Below the pieces are notes generated by a model. It searched no databases. It saw only the letters and a list, made by a program, of their open reading frames with translations, and was not told the DNA's origin. DNA of 30,909 bases from CAZCCC01 sp964535715 (GTDB lineage: Bacteria; Patescibacteriota; Patescibacteriia; Buchananbacterales; UBA6539), in NCBI GenBank assembly GCA_964535715.1, contig CAZHUO010000018.1:1-30909 (forward strand), in the 5' to 3' direction. Positions 21,137 to 29,802 of the stretch are shown piece by piece. The position numbers and the translations under genes are program-made. How positions within the stretch are numbered: the stretch's first letter is position 1; each line of letters opens with the position of its first letter.

Positions 21137-22834
21137 TCATAGTATCTTATATAATGTCAAGTCATCAGAATTGAATATCTTGATTGTATATTCTGAATCA
21201 TACGGAATGAATCTATCACTGCCCTCAACCCCGTCTAGATCGTGAGAAAAAATTATATATTTTACCTTGTTTTCAGCAAGCATTTTCACGCTTTCCTGAT
21301 ATGGCCTTTGTTCATATTCTATTAAAATATCCTGAATTTTTGAATTAATCTCCAATGAACCCTGACTGAATATCTTGCCAAGCTCAACATTTTCTCCCTG
21401 GATTATATTTTTGTCAAAAAATTCTTGAGCCGGATTTATAGTAATTAAATTCTGATTGAACTTCAAAGATAGATATTGATGCCATGGTAAAAATAAAACG
21501 TTAAATTCGCTTTTATCTTCATTTAGAATTTCGTTTACCTTATGCCAGCTTTGCGGATACCAAACAGGCTTAAGCTGACGCGAAAATCCGCCCCAGATAG
21601 TATAAGTATATAATGCCGGAATTATAGCAAATAGAATCAAAAAATATTTTGTTTGCAGAGGAATAATTTTTTTTAATTTATCTGTCAGACTAATTACTCC
21701 AATCGAACCGAAATAAGCATAGCTTAAAACCAAAAATGCGCTCCACTTTTGGCTATCTCTAAATCCCGACCAAAACCAAAAATTATCAAAAAGCCACTGA
21801 TTAAAACTTTTGAATATCGTCTGCCCTACCCCGCAGGAAAAAATAAAGCTAAAAATTGCAACTAATATAAAAAAAATCGTTTTTCTTTTATTCTTATCCC
21901 TAAGACCGCTGAAGGCGCCAAAAATTATAATTGCATAAAGCAGAATTGAAATAATCAGCCAAAAAACAAAATTATCTTTAGGCCATAAAAAATAATTCGA
22001 CCATGGCTTTTGTTCACCCCAAAAACCGTAAAGCAAAAGAACATTTAAAGCAGTTGAAAAATTTTGATCGGAAACCGTTTTAAATTCTTCTAAATTCTGC
22101 TGGTTAAAGTCGGCAAGAACTGATTCTTCTTTGCTTAAAATGTAAGGCAAAATCCAGTAGCTTGAAAAAACCGCAAAAAGCAAAAAACCAACTGTCATTT
22201 TAATAACAATATCCTTTAAAGAACAAAAATCTTTTTTTATGATTTTAAAAATAATTTGATAAATAAAATAAAAAATAAAAATCAAAAATATCATCACTAA
22301 AAAATGAAGCGAAAAAATACCAATTAAAATAATTGCAGAAAAAAGCCAGGCCGTATTTTTCCAGCTTCTGTCCTTAAAAAATTTCAATAAGAACGAAATG
22401 AATACTGGAAGCAAAGCATAGGCAAAAAGATGCATGTAATGGCCGGCCAAAAACCTGGTGTAAACAAAAGGGTTGACCGTAAAAAACAAACCCGCCCAAT
22501 AAGCCGCTACTTTTTTATTTTGGGGCAAAGGTAAAAATTTATATGCCAAGTAACCAATTAGAAAAAATAATGAAAGGATAATAATTTTTTGAATAACCCA
22601 GCCTTCAAGAATCAAATTTAAAAACTTAAATAAATATTTCAACGGCAAATTATTGTAAAAAAATCCCTGGCCTAAAAGTATCTTTACGTTCGGAGTAAAA
22701 ATCATATCTAAAGTAAGGATATAGCCTGGTAAAAGCATCTGCCAAAGCAAAAATACCGCTAAGCCAAAAAATAATGACACTGCCAAATAATCACTAATAA
22801 TATAATTTTTAATTTTTATAAGTTTATTCTTCAT
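21137..22834 (-). CDS. Polytopic membrane protein, GT-C glycosyltransferase-like
   Basis: About a dozen hydrophobic segments over the first ~420 residues, followed by a soluble C-terminal part (VLFLPWHQYLSLKF to the end, ILIEYEQRPYQESVKMLAEN). The first extracytoplasmic loop has an acidic residue (LTLDMIFTPN), and after it comes NPFVYTRFLAGHYMHLFAYAL, a pattern seen in large membrane glycosyltransferases of the GT-C fold (arabinosyl/mannosyl transferase or YfhO type) that use polyprenyl-phosphate sugars outside the membrane. Catalytic assignment is inference. I chose the ATG at 22834; the upstream in-frame start at 22846 would be TTG. It overlaps the preceding gene by 11 nt. Confidence 0.75.
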   Translation of the reverse strand: MKNKLIKIKNYIISDYLAVSLFFGLAVFLLWQMLLPGYILTLDMIFTPNVKILLGQGFFYNNLPLKYLFKFLNLILEGWVIQKIIILSLFFLIGYLAYKFLPLPQNKKVAAYWAGLFFTVNPFVYTRFLAGHYMHLFAYALLPVFISFLLKFFKDRSWKNTAWLFSAIILIGIFSLHFLVMIFLIFIFYFIYQIIFKIIKKDFCSLKDIVIKMTVGFLLFAVFSSYWILPYILSKEESVLADFNQQNLEEFKTVSDQNFSTALNVLLLYGFWGEQKPWSNYFLWPKDNFVFWLIISILLYAIIIFGAFSGLRDKNKRKTIFFILVAIFSFIFSCGVGQTIFKSFNQWLFDNFWFWSGFRDSQKWSAFLVLSYAYFGSIGVISLTDKLKKIIPLQTKYFLILFAIIPALYTYTIWGGFSRQLKPVWYPQSWHKVNEILNEDKSEFNVLFLPWHQYLSLKFNQNLITINPAQEFFDKNIIQGENVELGKIFSQGSLEINSKIQDILIEYEQRPYQESVKMLAENKVKYIIFSHDLDGVEGSDRFIPYDSEYTIKIFNSDDLTLYKIL

Positions 22835-23591
22835 TTGATACGTCAAAATAAATAATTAAATTGATTATGGCCAGAATTAATATTAGCACAAAATACTTCG
22901 AGTAGCCACTGAAGCCAAAAATTAAATAATAAATAATTAAGACAGAAATATTAATAAGCAAAACAAAAAATTTATTATTATTTTTATGTATTTCATTTTT
23001 TCTATAAAAAAATTTTCTTAAATCACTTTTAAAAAAAGAAAGAAAATTTAAAATAAATAAAATGAACAAAAATGACAAGAAACCCAAATAATTATTTTCA
23101 TCCGGCAAATTAAAACCAAACAAAAGTAAGTAGATGCCAATGATAAATATATTCATCACGGTAGTTGAAATTCTGTTCTTTTTCTCAAACTGATTTTTTT
23201 TATCAAATATTTTAAACTTTTTGTTTTCTTTAGTCAATTGGCTAATATCCGATGTATGAGAAGGCTTTTTAAAAAATATCATGACAATCTCCTTATCGCC
23301 TAATGTTTTAAAGAAAAACCCAATCAAAACAAAATAATAAACAAAGGCCGCGGAAACTTTTGACATTTCATCCTGGATTAAAATAATCAATACTGCGGTA
23401 ATAAGCAGAAATATAACTGAAAAATAAATTATTTCTTCAAATTTAAAGCGATAAAAAATCAAGCCGGTTGAAATAAGCCAAATCAAAAAAGCGAACATTC
23501 CAATTTTCCAAAAAACCAAGCCGAATAGCAAAAATAAAGGTATAAAATACCAGCGGTTAATTTTTAATTTTCTTTCAATTGCTTCTTTCAT
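22824..23591 (-). CDS. Integral membrane protein of unknown function (255 aa)
   Basis: Six or seven hydrophobic segments: two at about 15-50, two at about 55-93, a charged cytoplasmic loop (KKPSHTSDISQLTKENKKFK, roughly 108-140), then three or four more ending LILAIINLIIYF. No catalytic motif or known family is evident. The last residues VSNEE overlap the start of the next gene. It could be a flippase-like helper or scaffold of the glycosyltransferase set, but only context supports this. It overlaps the preceding gene by 17 nt. Confidence 0.65.
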   Translation of the reverse strand: MKEAIERKLKINRWYFIPLFLLFGLVFWKIGMFAFLIWLISTGLIFYRFKFEEIIYFSVIFLLITAVLIILIQDEMSKVSAAFVYYFVLIGFFFKTLGDKEIVMIFFKKPSHTSDISQLTKENKKFKIFDKKNQFEKKNRISTTVMNIFIIGIYLLLFGFNLPDENNYLGFLSFLFILFILNFLSFFKSDLRKFFYRKNEIHKNNNKFFVLLINISVLIIYYLIFGFSGYSKYFVLILILAIINLIIYFDVSNEE

Positions 23592-25764
23592 CTTTTATTT
23601 TTACAAAATAATAGCCTGAAATAATTATCATTATTCCAAATAAAACCAGTCCGATATTAAAAAATTTATTTAAATCGTGCTCAATAACTAAATTAATATT
23701 ATAACTGCCGTTTGGATTTTTAGAACATAAATTGCTATTTTGGCAAAGTGAGTCAGCTTCAATGATCCAGCCGTTTAACTCATTATTTATGCGAAAATGA
23801 TTTTGGGCTGGAATTTTATTGGCAAAAAAACCAAAAAACTGAGAATATTTTTTTGCCGGATAAATCCGCCAAAATCTGCTATAATTTTTCGGATAAACAA
23901 TAACGATCGAACTGTTGGCCTCGGTAATTGATATTTTTGTCTTTAAATTATTTATCATCAAAGAACTGATTGATCCGATATTTTCTTTTTTATTATCGGT
24001 AGATTTTGACACTAAATAATATGAATATATTTCCTTTGGTGCAATTTCCAAAATTTTTACATTATCATAAAGATTGGTTATTTTTTTTGAACCTTCTGAA
24101 GGCGCATAAAAATATAGGCTCATTTCCGTCGGATTTTGGATTTGGGGATCGATTATCGCTTCGAAAGTATTCCAGTTTGAATCACTGGCTTCAAATGACC
24201 CGAATTTTTCCTGAATTTCATCCTGACTATTTTTTAGGTTATAGTAATACTGAACTTTTTCGCCTTCAATGTTTTTATAATCAAAAACCAGTTTGTAGAA
24301 TTTGCTTTTATCTAAATTTATTGGAAAAGAATTAAAGGAGCAGGCAAAATGGTTAGAAGAAGAAAGCTCCAGCGAAGAACTGCCATGCGAAGCATCACTT
24401 CTTAACGACATTGATATTTGCGGCGTGCCTGATAAATGATTGCTGCAATTCTGAACTTCGCTTCCCCAAAAGCCCTTTTCGAAAGAATAATTATAATCAT
24501 CCAAAAAATTTTCTTCATTGTTCACGTAGCGGAATGAATTTATGCCATTTTTTAAAGATATCCAGTTGAAAAGCCCGTAATTTTTCGGAAAATCAAACTT
24601 TGGCAGTAAAATTTCATCCACTAGTTCAAAAGAATAAAGTTTTACATTATCATAAAGATTGGTTATTTTTTTTGAACCTTCTGAAGGCGCATAAAAATAT
24701 AGGCTCATTTCCGTCGGATTTTGGATTTGGGGATCGATTATCGCTTCGAAAGTATTCCAGTTTGAATCACTGGCTTCAAATGACCCGAATTTTTCCTGAA
24801 TTTCATCCTGACTATTTTTTAGGTTATAGTAATACTGAACTTTTTCGCCTTCAATGTTTTTATAATCAAAAACCAGTTTGTAGAATTTGCTTTTATCTAA
24901 ATTTATTGGAAAAGAATTAAAGGAGCAGGCAAAATGGTTAGAAGAAGAAAGCTCCAACGAAGAACTGCGATGCGAAGCATCACTTCTTAACGACATTGAT
25001 ATTTGCGGCGTGCCTGATAAATAAGCGCTGCAATCGCCCGCCTGATCTGTCCATAATCCTTTTTCAAATGAATAATTATAATCTTGCAATAAATTTGTTC
25101 CCTCAAATTTGTAAATTCTTATACCATTCCCTATTAAATCATTCAATGGAACAAAAAGGTTATTATTATAATCAGATAAATTTATTACCAAATCAGAAAT
25201 TTTAATCAAATTTTCCTCTTTTATTTTTTCAAAGGTATATATAACAATGTCGTTTAACTTTATCAAATCGCCATTAATTTCAACCGGCTGACCCAAAAAA
25301 ACAAAATCAAGCCTTTCTTCATTATTATTATAAATAACTTTTATGTCGGTTGATTCCGAAATATATGCACTTGCCTCAAATGGCCTTGAAATTGCGAATT
25401 TATTATCAAAGTAAGAAAAATTGCCTTCATTTTGGCCTGGCATACTGAAAATATCTAAATATATGACGTCGGCAAAGGAAGCCAAAGATTTTATATTTTT
25501 TTCTGAATTTAGATTGTCAAAACTGACAACTCCGATATTTTTATTTTCTATCCCCTGCAAATCATTCAGCAAAAAATCCAAATTGTTATTTTTCTCATCA
25601 ATTTTGATATTATCAGTAAAAACAAGCATTAAGTAATCAACCAAATAAGGCCTGTATACAAAATTTATAAAACGGCTTTGAAATAAGAAAAATAAAAACA
25701 AAGATACAAATATAAAAAATATCGATAATGCTAGAATGTATGGCTTTTGGTTAATTTTTTTCAT
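23575..25764 (-). CDS. Bitopic surface protein with two nearly identical carbohydrate-binding-like domains
   Basis: 729 aa with an N-terminal TM helix (about 10-32) and a C-terminal one (FFNIGLVLFGIMIIISGYYF), so the bulk lies outside. After an N-terminal domain of unknown type come two copies of a ~145-aa beta-rich module. Each starts with DYNYSFEKG(L/F)W, then SGTPQISMSLRSDAS, SFPINLDKSKFYKLVFDYKN, and ends with SLYFYAPSEG plus ITNLYDNVK. This layout (N.SFE..W, YKLVF.YK, D.V) recalls CBM4/9-type carbohydrate-binding modules. Copy 1 is at about 247-375 and copy 2 at about 442-570; over 383 bp they differ by only two bases (one Arg/Gly, one silent). It is located between the two GT-C-like genes, with overlaps of 4 and 17 nt. 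A role as glycan-binding partner is inference. Confidence 0.75.
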   Translation of the reverse strand: MKKINQKPYILALSIFFIFVSLFLFFLFQSRFINFVYRPYLVDYLMLVFTDNIKIDEKNNNLDFLLNDLQGIENKNIGVVSFDNLNSEKNIKSLASFADVIYLDIFSMPGQNEGNFSYFDNKFAISRPFEASAYISESTDIKVIYNNNEERLDFVFLGQPVEINGDLIKLNDIVIYTFEKIKEENLIKISDLVINLSDYNNNLFVPLNDLIGNGIRIYKFEGTNLLQDYNYSFEKGLWTDQAGDCSAYLSGTPQISMSLRSDASHRSSSLELSSSNHFACSFNSFPINLDKSKFYKLVFDYKNIEGEKVQYYYNLKNSQDEIQEKFGSFEASDSNWNTFEAIIDPQIQNPTEMSLYFYAPSEGSKKITNLYDNVKLYSFELVDEILLPKFDFPKNYGLFNWISLKNGINSFRYVNNEENFLDDYNYSFEKGFWGSEVQNCSNHLSGTPQISMSLRSDASHGSSSLELSSSNHFACSFNSFPINLDKSKFYKLVFDYKNIEGEKVQYYYNLKNSQDEIQEKFGSFEASDSNWNTFEAIIDPQIQNPTEMSLYFYAPSEGSKKITNLYDNVKILEIAPKEIYSYYLVSKSTDNKKENIGSISSLMINNLKTKISITEANSSIVIVYPKNYSRFWRIYPAKKYSQFFGFFANKIPAQNHFRINNELNGWIIEADSLCQNSNLCSKNPNGSYNINLVIEHDLNKFFNIGLVLFGIMIIISGYYFVKIKDERSN
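24055..24437 (-). repeat. 383-bp direct repeat, second copy in the gene
   Basis: Identical to 24640-25022 (offset 585 bp) apart from two substitutions by direct comparison: one within the serine/leucine stretch (silent) and one changing Arg to Gly. The surrounding parts of the two domains are clearly diverged. Confidence 0.95.
24640..25022 (-). repeat. 383-bp direct repeat, first copy in the gene
   Basis: Partner of 24055-24437. Boundaries are sharp: the base before the shared run differs at 24054/24639, and homology ends after GATAAAT at 24437/25022. Confidence 0.95.
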
Positions 25765-28160
25765 AATTTTTTCTTATTTCTTACAATTTCTAAAATCATT
25801 ACAACAAAAACAGAAACAAAAACTAAAGAGGATAATATTAATGACATTAAATAATAAATCTGCTTTCTAAAGTAAATAATCATATATAAATCATTGCCCT
25901 GGTAAAATTTTTGGGGAATATCTTCTTTGGTAATCAAAAAGGTATTATTTGCTATATTGCCCAAAAAATGATTTTCAGGCTTAAGTCTTTTTTCGGAAAA
26001 CAAGGACAAATCCTTAAAATCAATTGGCGTACCAAAAACAACACAATAATCATTTTCGGTAATGCTGAAATTTTTAGCTTCTGTGGCACATTTTTCTTTT
26101 TCCCATTCAGAGCTACTAATAAAATAAACCTGCCAATCTTTAGAAAAAGTTTGATTTAACTGGAGTAAAAATGGATAAATTTTTTCAACACTTACTTTTA
26201 CGTAATACTTGTTAGGATTATTTGAAAAAACTTTAAAAGAAACGTGAGGGCTGTTTAGTTTAAAATTTATATCGCGGATAATATTGATATTATTCAGCTT
26301 GGTTCTGTCAAAAAATAACGGCTTGCTTGACAAATCAAGCTTTTTTTCATAAAAATTTTCCAAGCGAATATCGACCAATGTTTTTGGAGAATAAATTAAA
26401 AAATCATAATCATCAGCATCGATAAAGCGATAATGGGAAAAATTTTCATTTTCCTCAACGGCCTTTAAATCTTTTTGATCCTGCAAGTTCGAATTTATTT
26501 TTTTTGAATTATACTCAGTATTGGAAACTTGATAAGAATCGATTTGCTTTTCCGAATCAACTACGTCTTTAAAAACAAAAATATTTTTTATATTGAAAAC
26601 TGAAAGATTGGAAATATTATCTTTTCCCAAATTATCATATATTTGGTTGTAAAATTTGACAAAATCAGAATTTACCAGCCTTAGATTAGGGGCAATAAGA
26701 CTTTTGTATTTTGAATAATGAAAGGAATTAAAATCCAAAAAATAAGGGCTCCAGTTTAATTTAAGCCAATGGTAAGGCGCAAATATTGTCGCTTCTCCCA
26801 AATCATCTTTTTCGTCATTAAAAATATATTGATAATTTTGCGGAATATCGCTTATTTTTTTAAAGCCGTAATGGCCGAATAAAAATGGAGAAATATTTAT
26901 TAGCAAATAAATAAAAACAATAGCTATTGCATAATGTAATGCTTTTTTATTGTTTTGTTCTTTTTCAAAAAAATCAATTGCATAAATGACCAAAAAAGCA
27001 TAAAGAAAACTTTGAATAAACTGCAAAAAACCGTAATCATTATAAAGAAACACCAAGATGCTTTTGTGAATTAAAGTAAATAAATTTTCATTAAAAAACA
27101 ATCCGGCCGTATTTAAAAATAACAAAAAACAGCAAAGACTTAAAATTTTTGTAGATTTTTTTTCTTTTAAAAAGCCGGCTGTAAAAATCAAAATTCCGGC
27201 GTTAAAAATCAGCTGAATCAGCTTGTAGAATTCAAAGCTTTGAGATACCGCGAAATTGTCGGAAAATCCGGGAATGCCGCGATTATTATAATAAAAACTT
27301 AATGAAGATGGGCTGAATCCTCCGGGAACCGCCAAAGAATTAATGAATGATTTTTTGAAGTTATAATTGGCCTCTTCATATTTATTGAATGACTGCTGGT
27401 AATTATTTACTACATTTCCGGAGTCTTCTGCTGCAAAAAAATTTCCAACCAGATACGGGCTGGCTGCCAAGAATAAAAGAATTAAAAAAATTATCCAGCG
27501 CCTTAAAATAAAATATTTACGATCATAAAAAATCCATATTATGCTTGCCAAGAGCAGAACCACTATGGGTGCGAGCCTCAAATAAGAAAAAAGATAAAGG
27601 CAGGTAAAGAGGGAAAAAAACAAATACTTGGTTTTTGCTCTTCTAAGATATTGCAAAAATACATACAGAAAAACAATTGATAAACAATATATATAACTTA
27701 TCGCAAATAATGTTGAAATTAGTAAAGAAAAAGGATTGAAAGTTAAAAATATAGCTCCGATTCTTATTGACTTGTCAGAAAATCCAAAAAAAATCTTTCT
27801 TAACAGCAAAAGGCCGAAATAAAAAGATAAAAAATAATATATAAAATAATAAATTATCTGGCCGAAATACGCACCGAAAATAAAAGTAAGCAATAGCTGA
27901 TACCAGCAAACCATTAAATGGCCGAAAGCCCCGGCGGAGTTGTCAAAACCCAGATAAAATCCATCGGTATTCGAAAAAAGCCCAAGTTTAGACAAAGCAA
28001 TTTTTTGCGCCTGAGAAATATCGGAGTAATAAAATCCGCTATCAGTAAAAGCCCAAATGCCAGGCTGAAATATCAAAAAAGCAAGCGCTAAAAAGGAAAA
28101 AACAAAGAAAACAATCCAGTGCCAATTTTTTATTGCTAAATTTTTTATATTATTTTTCAT
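25761..28160 (-). CDS. Large polytopic membrane protein, GT-C glycosyltransferase-like (YfhO-type)
   Basis: 799 aa with about 12 TM segments: one at ~12-32, a long first loop (FTDSGFYYSDISQ... with acidic residues), then many closely spaced helices to ~430, a large soluble domain (~430-770, EKDDLGEATIFAPYHWLKL, KDWQVYFISSSEW) and a last TM helix (YLMSLILSSLVFVSVFVVMI). The arrangement and the FLTFNPFSLLIST stretch parallel the other GT-C-like gene here (NPFVYTRF), suggesting two related enzymes or an old duplication. Such proteins use lipid-linked sugars on the outer face. The catalytic residue and sugar cannot be fixed. It overlaps its neighbours by 11 and 4 nt. Confidence 0.75.
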   Translation of the reverse strand: MKNNIKNLAIKNWHWIVFFVFSFLALAFLIFQPGIWAFTDSGFYYSDISQAQKIALSKLGLFSNTDGFYLGFDNSAGAFGHLMVCWYQLLLTFIFGAYFGQIIYYFIYYFLSFYFGLLLLRKIFFGFSDKSIRIGAIFLTFNPFSLLISTLFAISYIYCLSIVFLYVFLQYLRRAKTKYLFFSLFTCLYLFSYLRLAPIVVLLLASIIWIFYDRKYFILRRWIIFLILLFLAASPYLVGNFFAAEDSGNVVNNYQQSFNKYEEANYNFKKSFINSLAVPGGFSPSSLSFYYNNRGIPGFSDNFAVSQSFEFYKLIQLIFNAGILIFTAGFLKEKKSTKILSLCCFLLFLNTAGLFFNENLFTLIHKSILVFLYNDYGFLQFIQSFLYAFLVIYAIDFFEKEQNNKKALHYAIAIVFIYLLINISPFLFGHYGFKKISDIPQNYQYIFNDEKDDLGEATIFAPYHWLKLNWSPYFLDFNSFHYSKYKSLIAPNLRLVNSDFVKFYNQIYDNLGKDNISNLSVFNIKNIFVFKDVVDSEKQIDSYQVSNTEYNSKKINSNLQDQKDLKAVEENENFSHYRFIDADDYDFLIYSPKTLVDIRLENFYEKKLDLSSKPLFFDRTKLNNINIIRDINFKLNSPHVSFKVFSNNPNKYYVKVSVEKIYPFLLQLNQTFSKDWQVYFISSSEWEKEKCATEAKNFSITENDYCVVFGTPIDFKDLSLFSEKRLKPENHFLGNIANNTFLITKEDIPQKFYQGNDLYMIIYFRKQIYYLMSLILSSLVFVSVFVVMILEIVRNKKKL

Positions 28161-28983
28161 AATAAGCTATTTTTTTATAAAGTCCTTCCAAAGCCCGTAC
28201 AAGCTTCGCCGGAAATAAAACACCAAAAAAATACTGCAGATAAATCAAAATTTTCTTTTTTAAGCTTACTTTCAAATCAAATTTATTGATTGTCTCTTGC
28301 CTAAGCAAAAAAGCTTTTTTAGCAATCATTTTTGATTTTTTTGCCGTTGAATTTTCATGAAAGCGATACTTAAGTAAAAATTCCGAAACATTGGAAATTT
28401 TAAAGCCGCCATAGACAAGCCGATACCATAAATCAATATCTTCAACATAGATATAGCCTTCCCTGTATCCGCCAACCTCTAAGACATCATTTTTTCTAAA
28501 CATTACGCTTGGGTGTACTAACGGAGAATAAATAATGAGTTCTTCCTTAATTATTTTTGGATTTTGCGGCTTTGTTAACTTATCGATTTGCCGTCCCGTG
28601 TGGTCAATAATATTAACAAATGAGCCAACAACCGAAATATCCGGATTTTTTTGCATAAAATCAAACTGCTTGGCAAAGCGGCTAGGCTCAGATAAATCAT
28701 CTCCGTCCATTCTGGCAACAATAGCTGATTTTGCCAATTTTAACCCAAAATTAAGATTGTATACAATTCCCTTGTTTGAATTATTTTTAATATATATAAT
28801 TCTTTTATCCTTTAAATATTTAGCGACAATTTCATCTGATCGGTCGCTTGAAGCATCATTGATTAAAATAAGCTCAAAATCCGAAAAACTCTGGCTCAGG
28901 ATGCTTTCAACCGCCTGGCCAATATAGTCCTGAGCATTATAAAAAGGCATTATTACTGAAATCTTTGGAATATTATCGTTCAT
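28150..28983 (-). CDS. Family 2 glycosyltransferase
   Basis: GT-A fold cytoplasmic transferase. The N-terminal ISVIMPFYNAQDYIGQAVESIL, the ELILINDASSDRS nucleotide-binding strand, the VARMDGDDLSEPSR DxD motif and the VEDIDLWYRLV acceptor/base region with ED are all present, and the C-terminus is a short amphipathic, basic tail that may touch the membrane. The ATG at 28983 (MNDNIPKIS) fits the family; the longer frame to 29016 adds 11 unrelated residues. It overlaps the preceding GT2 gene by 11 nt. The two show matching phrases (NAxSYIGQSIESILNQSF / NAQDYIGQAVESILSQSF), so they are probably paralogues. Donor and acceptor are unknown. Confidence 0.92.
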   Translation of the reverse strand: MNDNIPKISVIMPFYNAQDYIGQAVESILSQSFSDFELILINDASSDRSDEIVAKYLKDKRIIYIKNNSNKGIVYNLNFGLKLAKSAIVARMDGDDLSEPSRFAKQFDFMQKNPDISVVGSFVNIIDHTGRQIDKLTKPQNPKIIKEELIIYSPLVHPSVMFRKNDVLEVGGYREGYIYVEDIDLWYRLVYGGFKISNVSEFLLKYRFHENSTAKKSKMIAKKAFLLRQETINKFDLKVSLKKKILIYLQYFFGVLFPAKLVRALEGLYKKIAYYEK

Positions 28984-29800
28984 TTTTGCTGTTTCTAAGT
29001 AAATTAAATAAGGCAATTCTCAATTTGACCGGCATTAAATATAAAGTTGAAAACTGCACAACATTATAAATAAAATCCGATATTGAAAAATAATAATTTT
29101 TGTCATTTATAAATTTAATCCTGACATTCAAGGTGTTTAATTCCAGCCTTCTTAGTTTTTTTGCCGTAATCGAATCGCCGGCTTGACGATAGAGTAAAAT
29201 TATTTCCTGAATATTGCCGAATTTATAATTTTGGCCGATTCTGAAAGACATGTCCAAATCTTCTGCGGCAATTAATTTTTCATCATATTTACCGGCTTTT
29301 ATCAAGGCGTCTTTTCTGATGATTGAAGCCGGCTGAGCCAAAGGAGAAAAACGAAAAATATTTTTTCTTAAAATTTTATCCGAAGCGGAGTATTTCCTGA
29401 TTCCCAAAATTCCCTTGCTATTGAAAAATTTCAGCCAGCCGCCGCAGATTCCGACTTCGTTATTTGAATCCATAAATGCAACCTGCTTTTTTATCCTTTC
29501 GGGCAAAGAAATATCATCGGCATCTTGCCACACAATATAGCGCCCTGAGGCCATTGAAACAAGCCTGTTTCGATTTTTTGAAATCCCGTGGCGAATTTCA
29601 TTTCGTGAGGCTTTGATGCGGCTGTCTTTTGCCTGATAAAATTTTATAATTTCCCAAGTTTTGTCCGTACTTGTATCGTCAATTATCAAGAATTCAAAGT
29701 CGGCGAAACTTTGATTTAAAATACTTTCAATTGATTGGCCAATATAGCTTTCGGCATTTCTGGCCGTCATTAAAACCGAAACCAATAAATTATTCTCCAT
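28973..29800 (-). CDS. Family 2 glycosyltransferase
   Basis: 275-aa GT-A protein. Motifs in order: VSVLMTARNAESYIGQSIE, FLIIDDTSTDKTW, the DxD-type VWQDADDISLPERI and AEDLDMSFRI (ED acceptor region), followed by a C-terminal hydrophobic stretch (YNVVQFSTLYLMPVKL) that could anchor it. Close relative of the next gene in the operon. Such tandem GT2 genes usually add successive sugars to a lipid-linked oligosaccharide. It starts 2 nt after the stop of the dolichyl-phosphate-type GT gene. Confidence 0.92.
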   Translation of the reverse strand: MENNLLVSVLMTARNAESYIGQSIESILNQSFADFEFLIIDDTSTDKTWEIIKFYQAKDSRIKASRNEIRHGISKNRNRLVSMASGRYIVWQDADDISLPERIKKQVAFMDSNNEVGICGGWLKFFNSKGILGIRKYSASDKILRKNIFRFSPLAQPASIIRKDALIKAGKYDEKLIAAEDLDMSFRIGQNYKFGNIQEIILLYRQAGDSITAKKLRRLELNTLNVRIKFINDKNYYFSISDFIYNVVQFSTLYLMPVKLRIALFNLLRNSKNER

Positions 29801-29802
29801 AT

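Noticed and set aside
24006..24920. Two plus-strand open frames of about 106-109 codons with almost the same sequence
   Set aside because: They are antisense shadows of the 383-bp duplicated block in the 729-aa gene; their identity follows from the DNA repeat, and they have no start signals.
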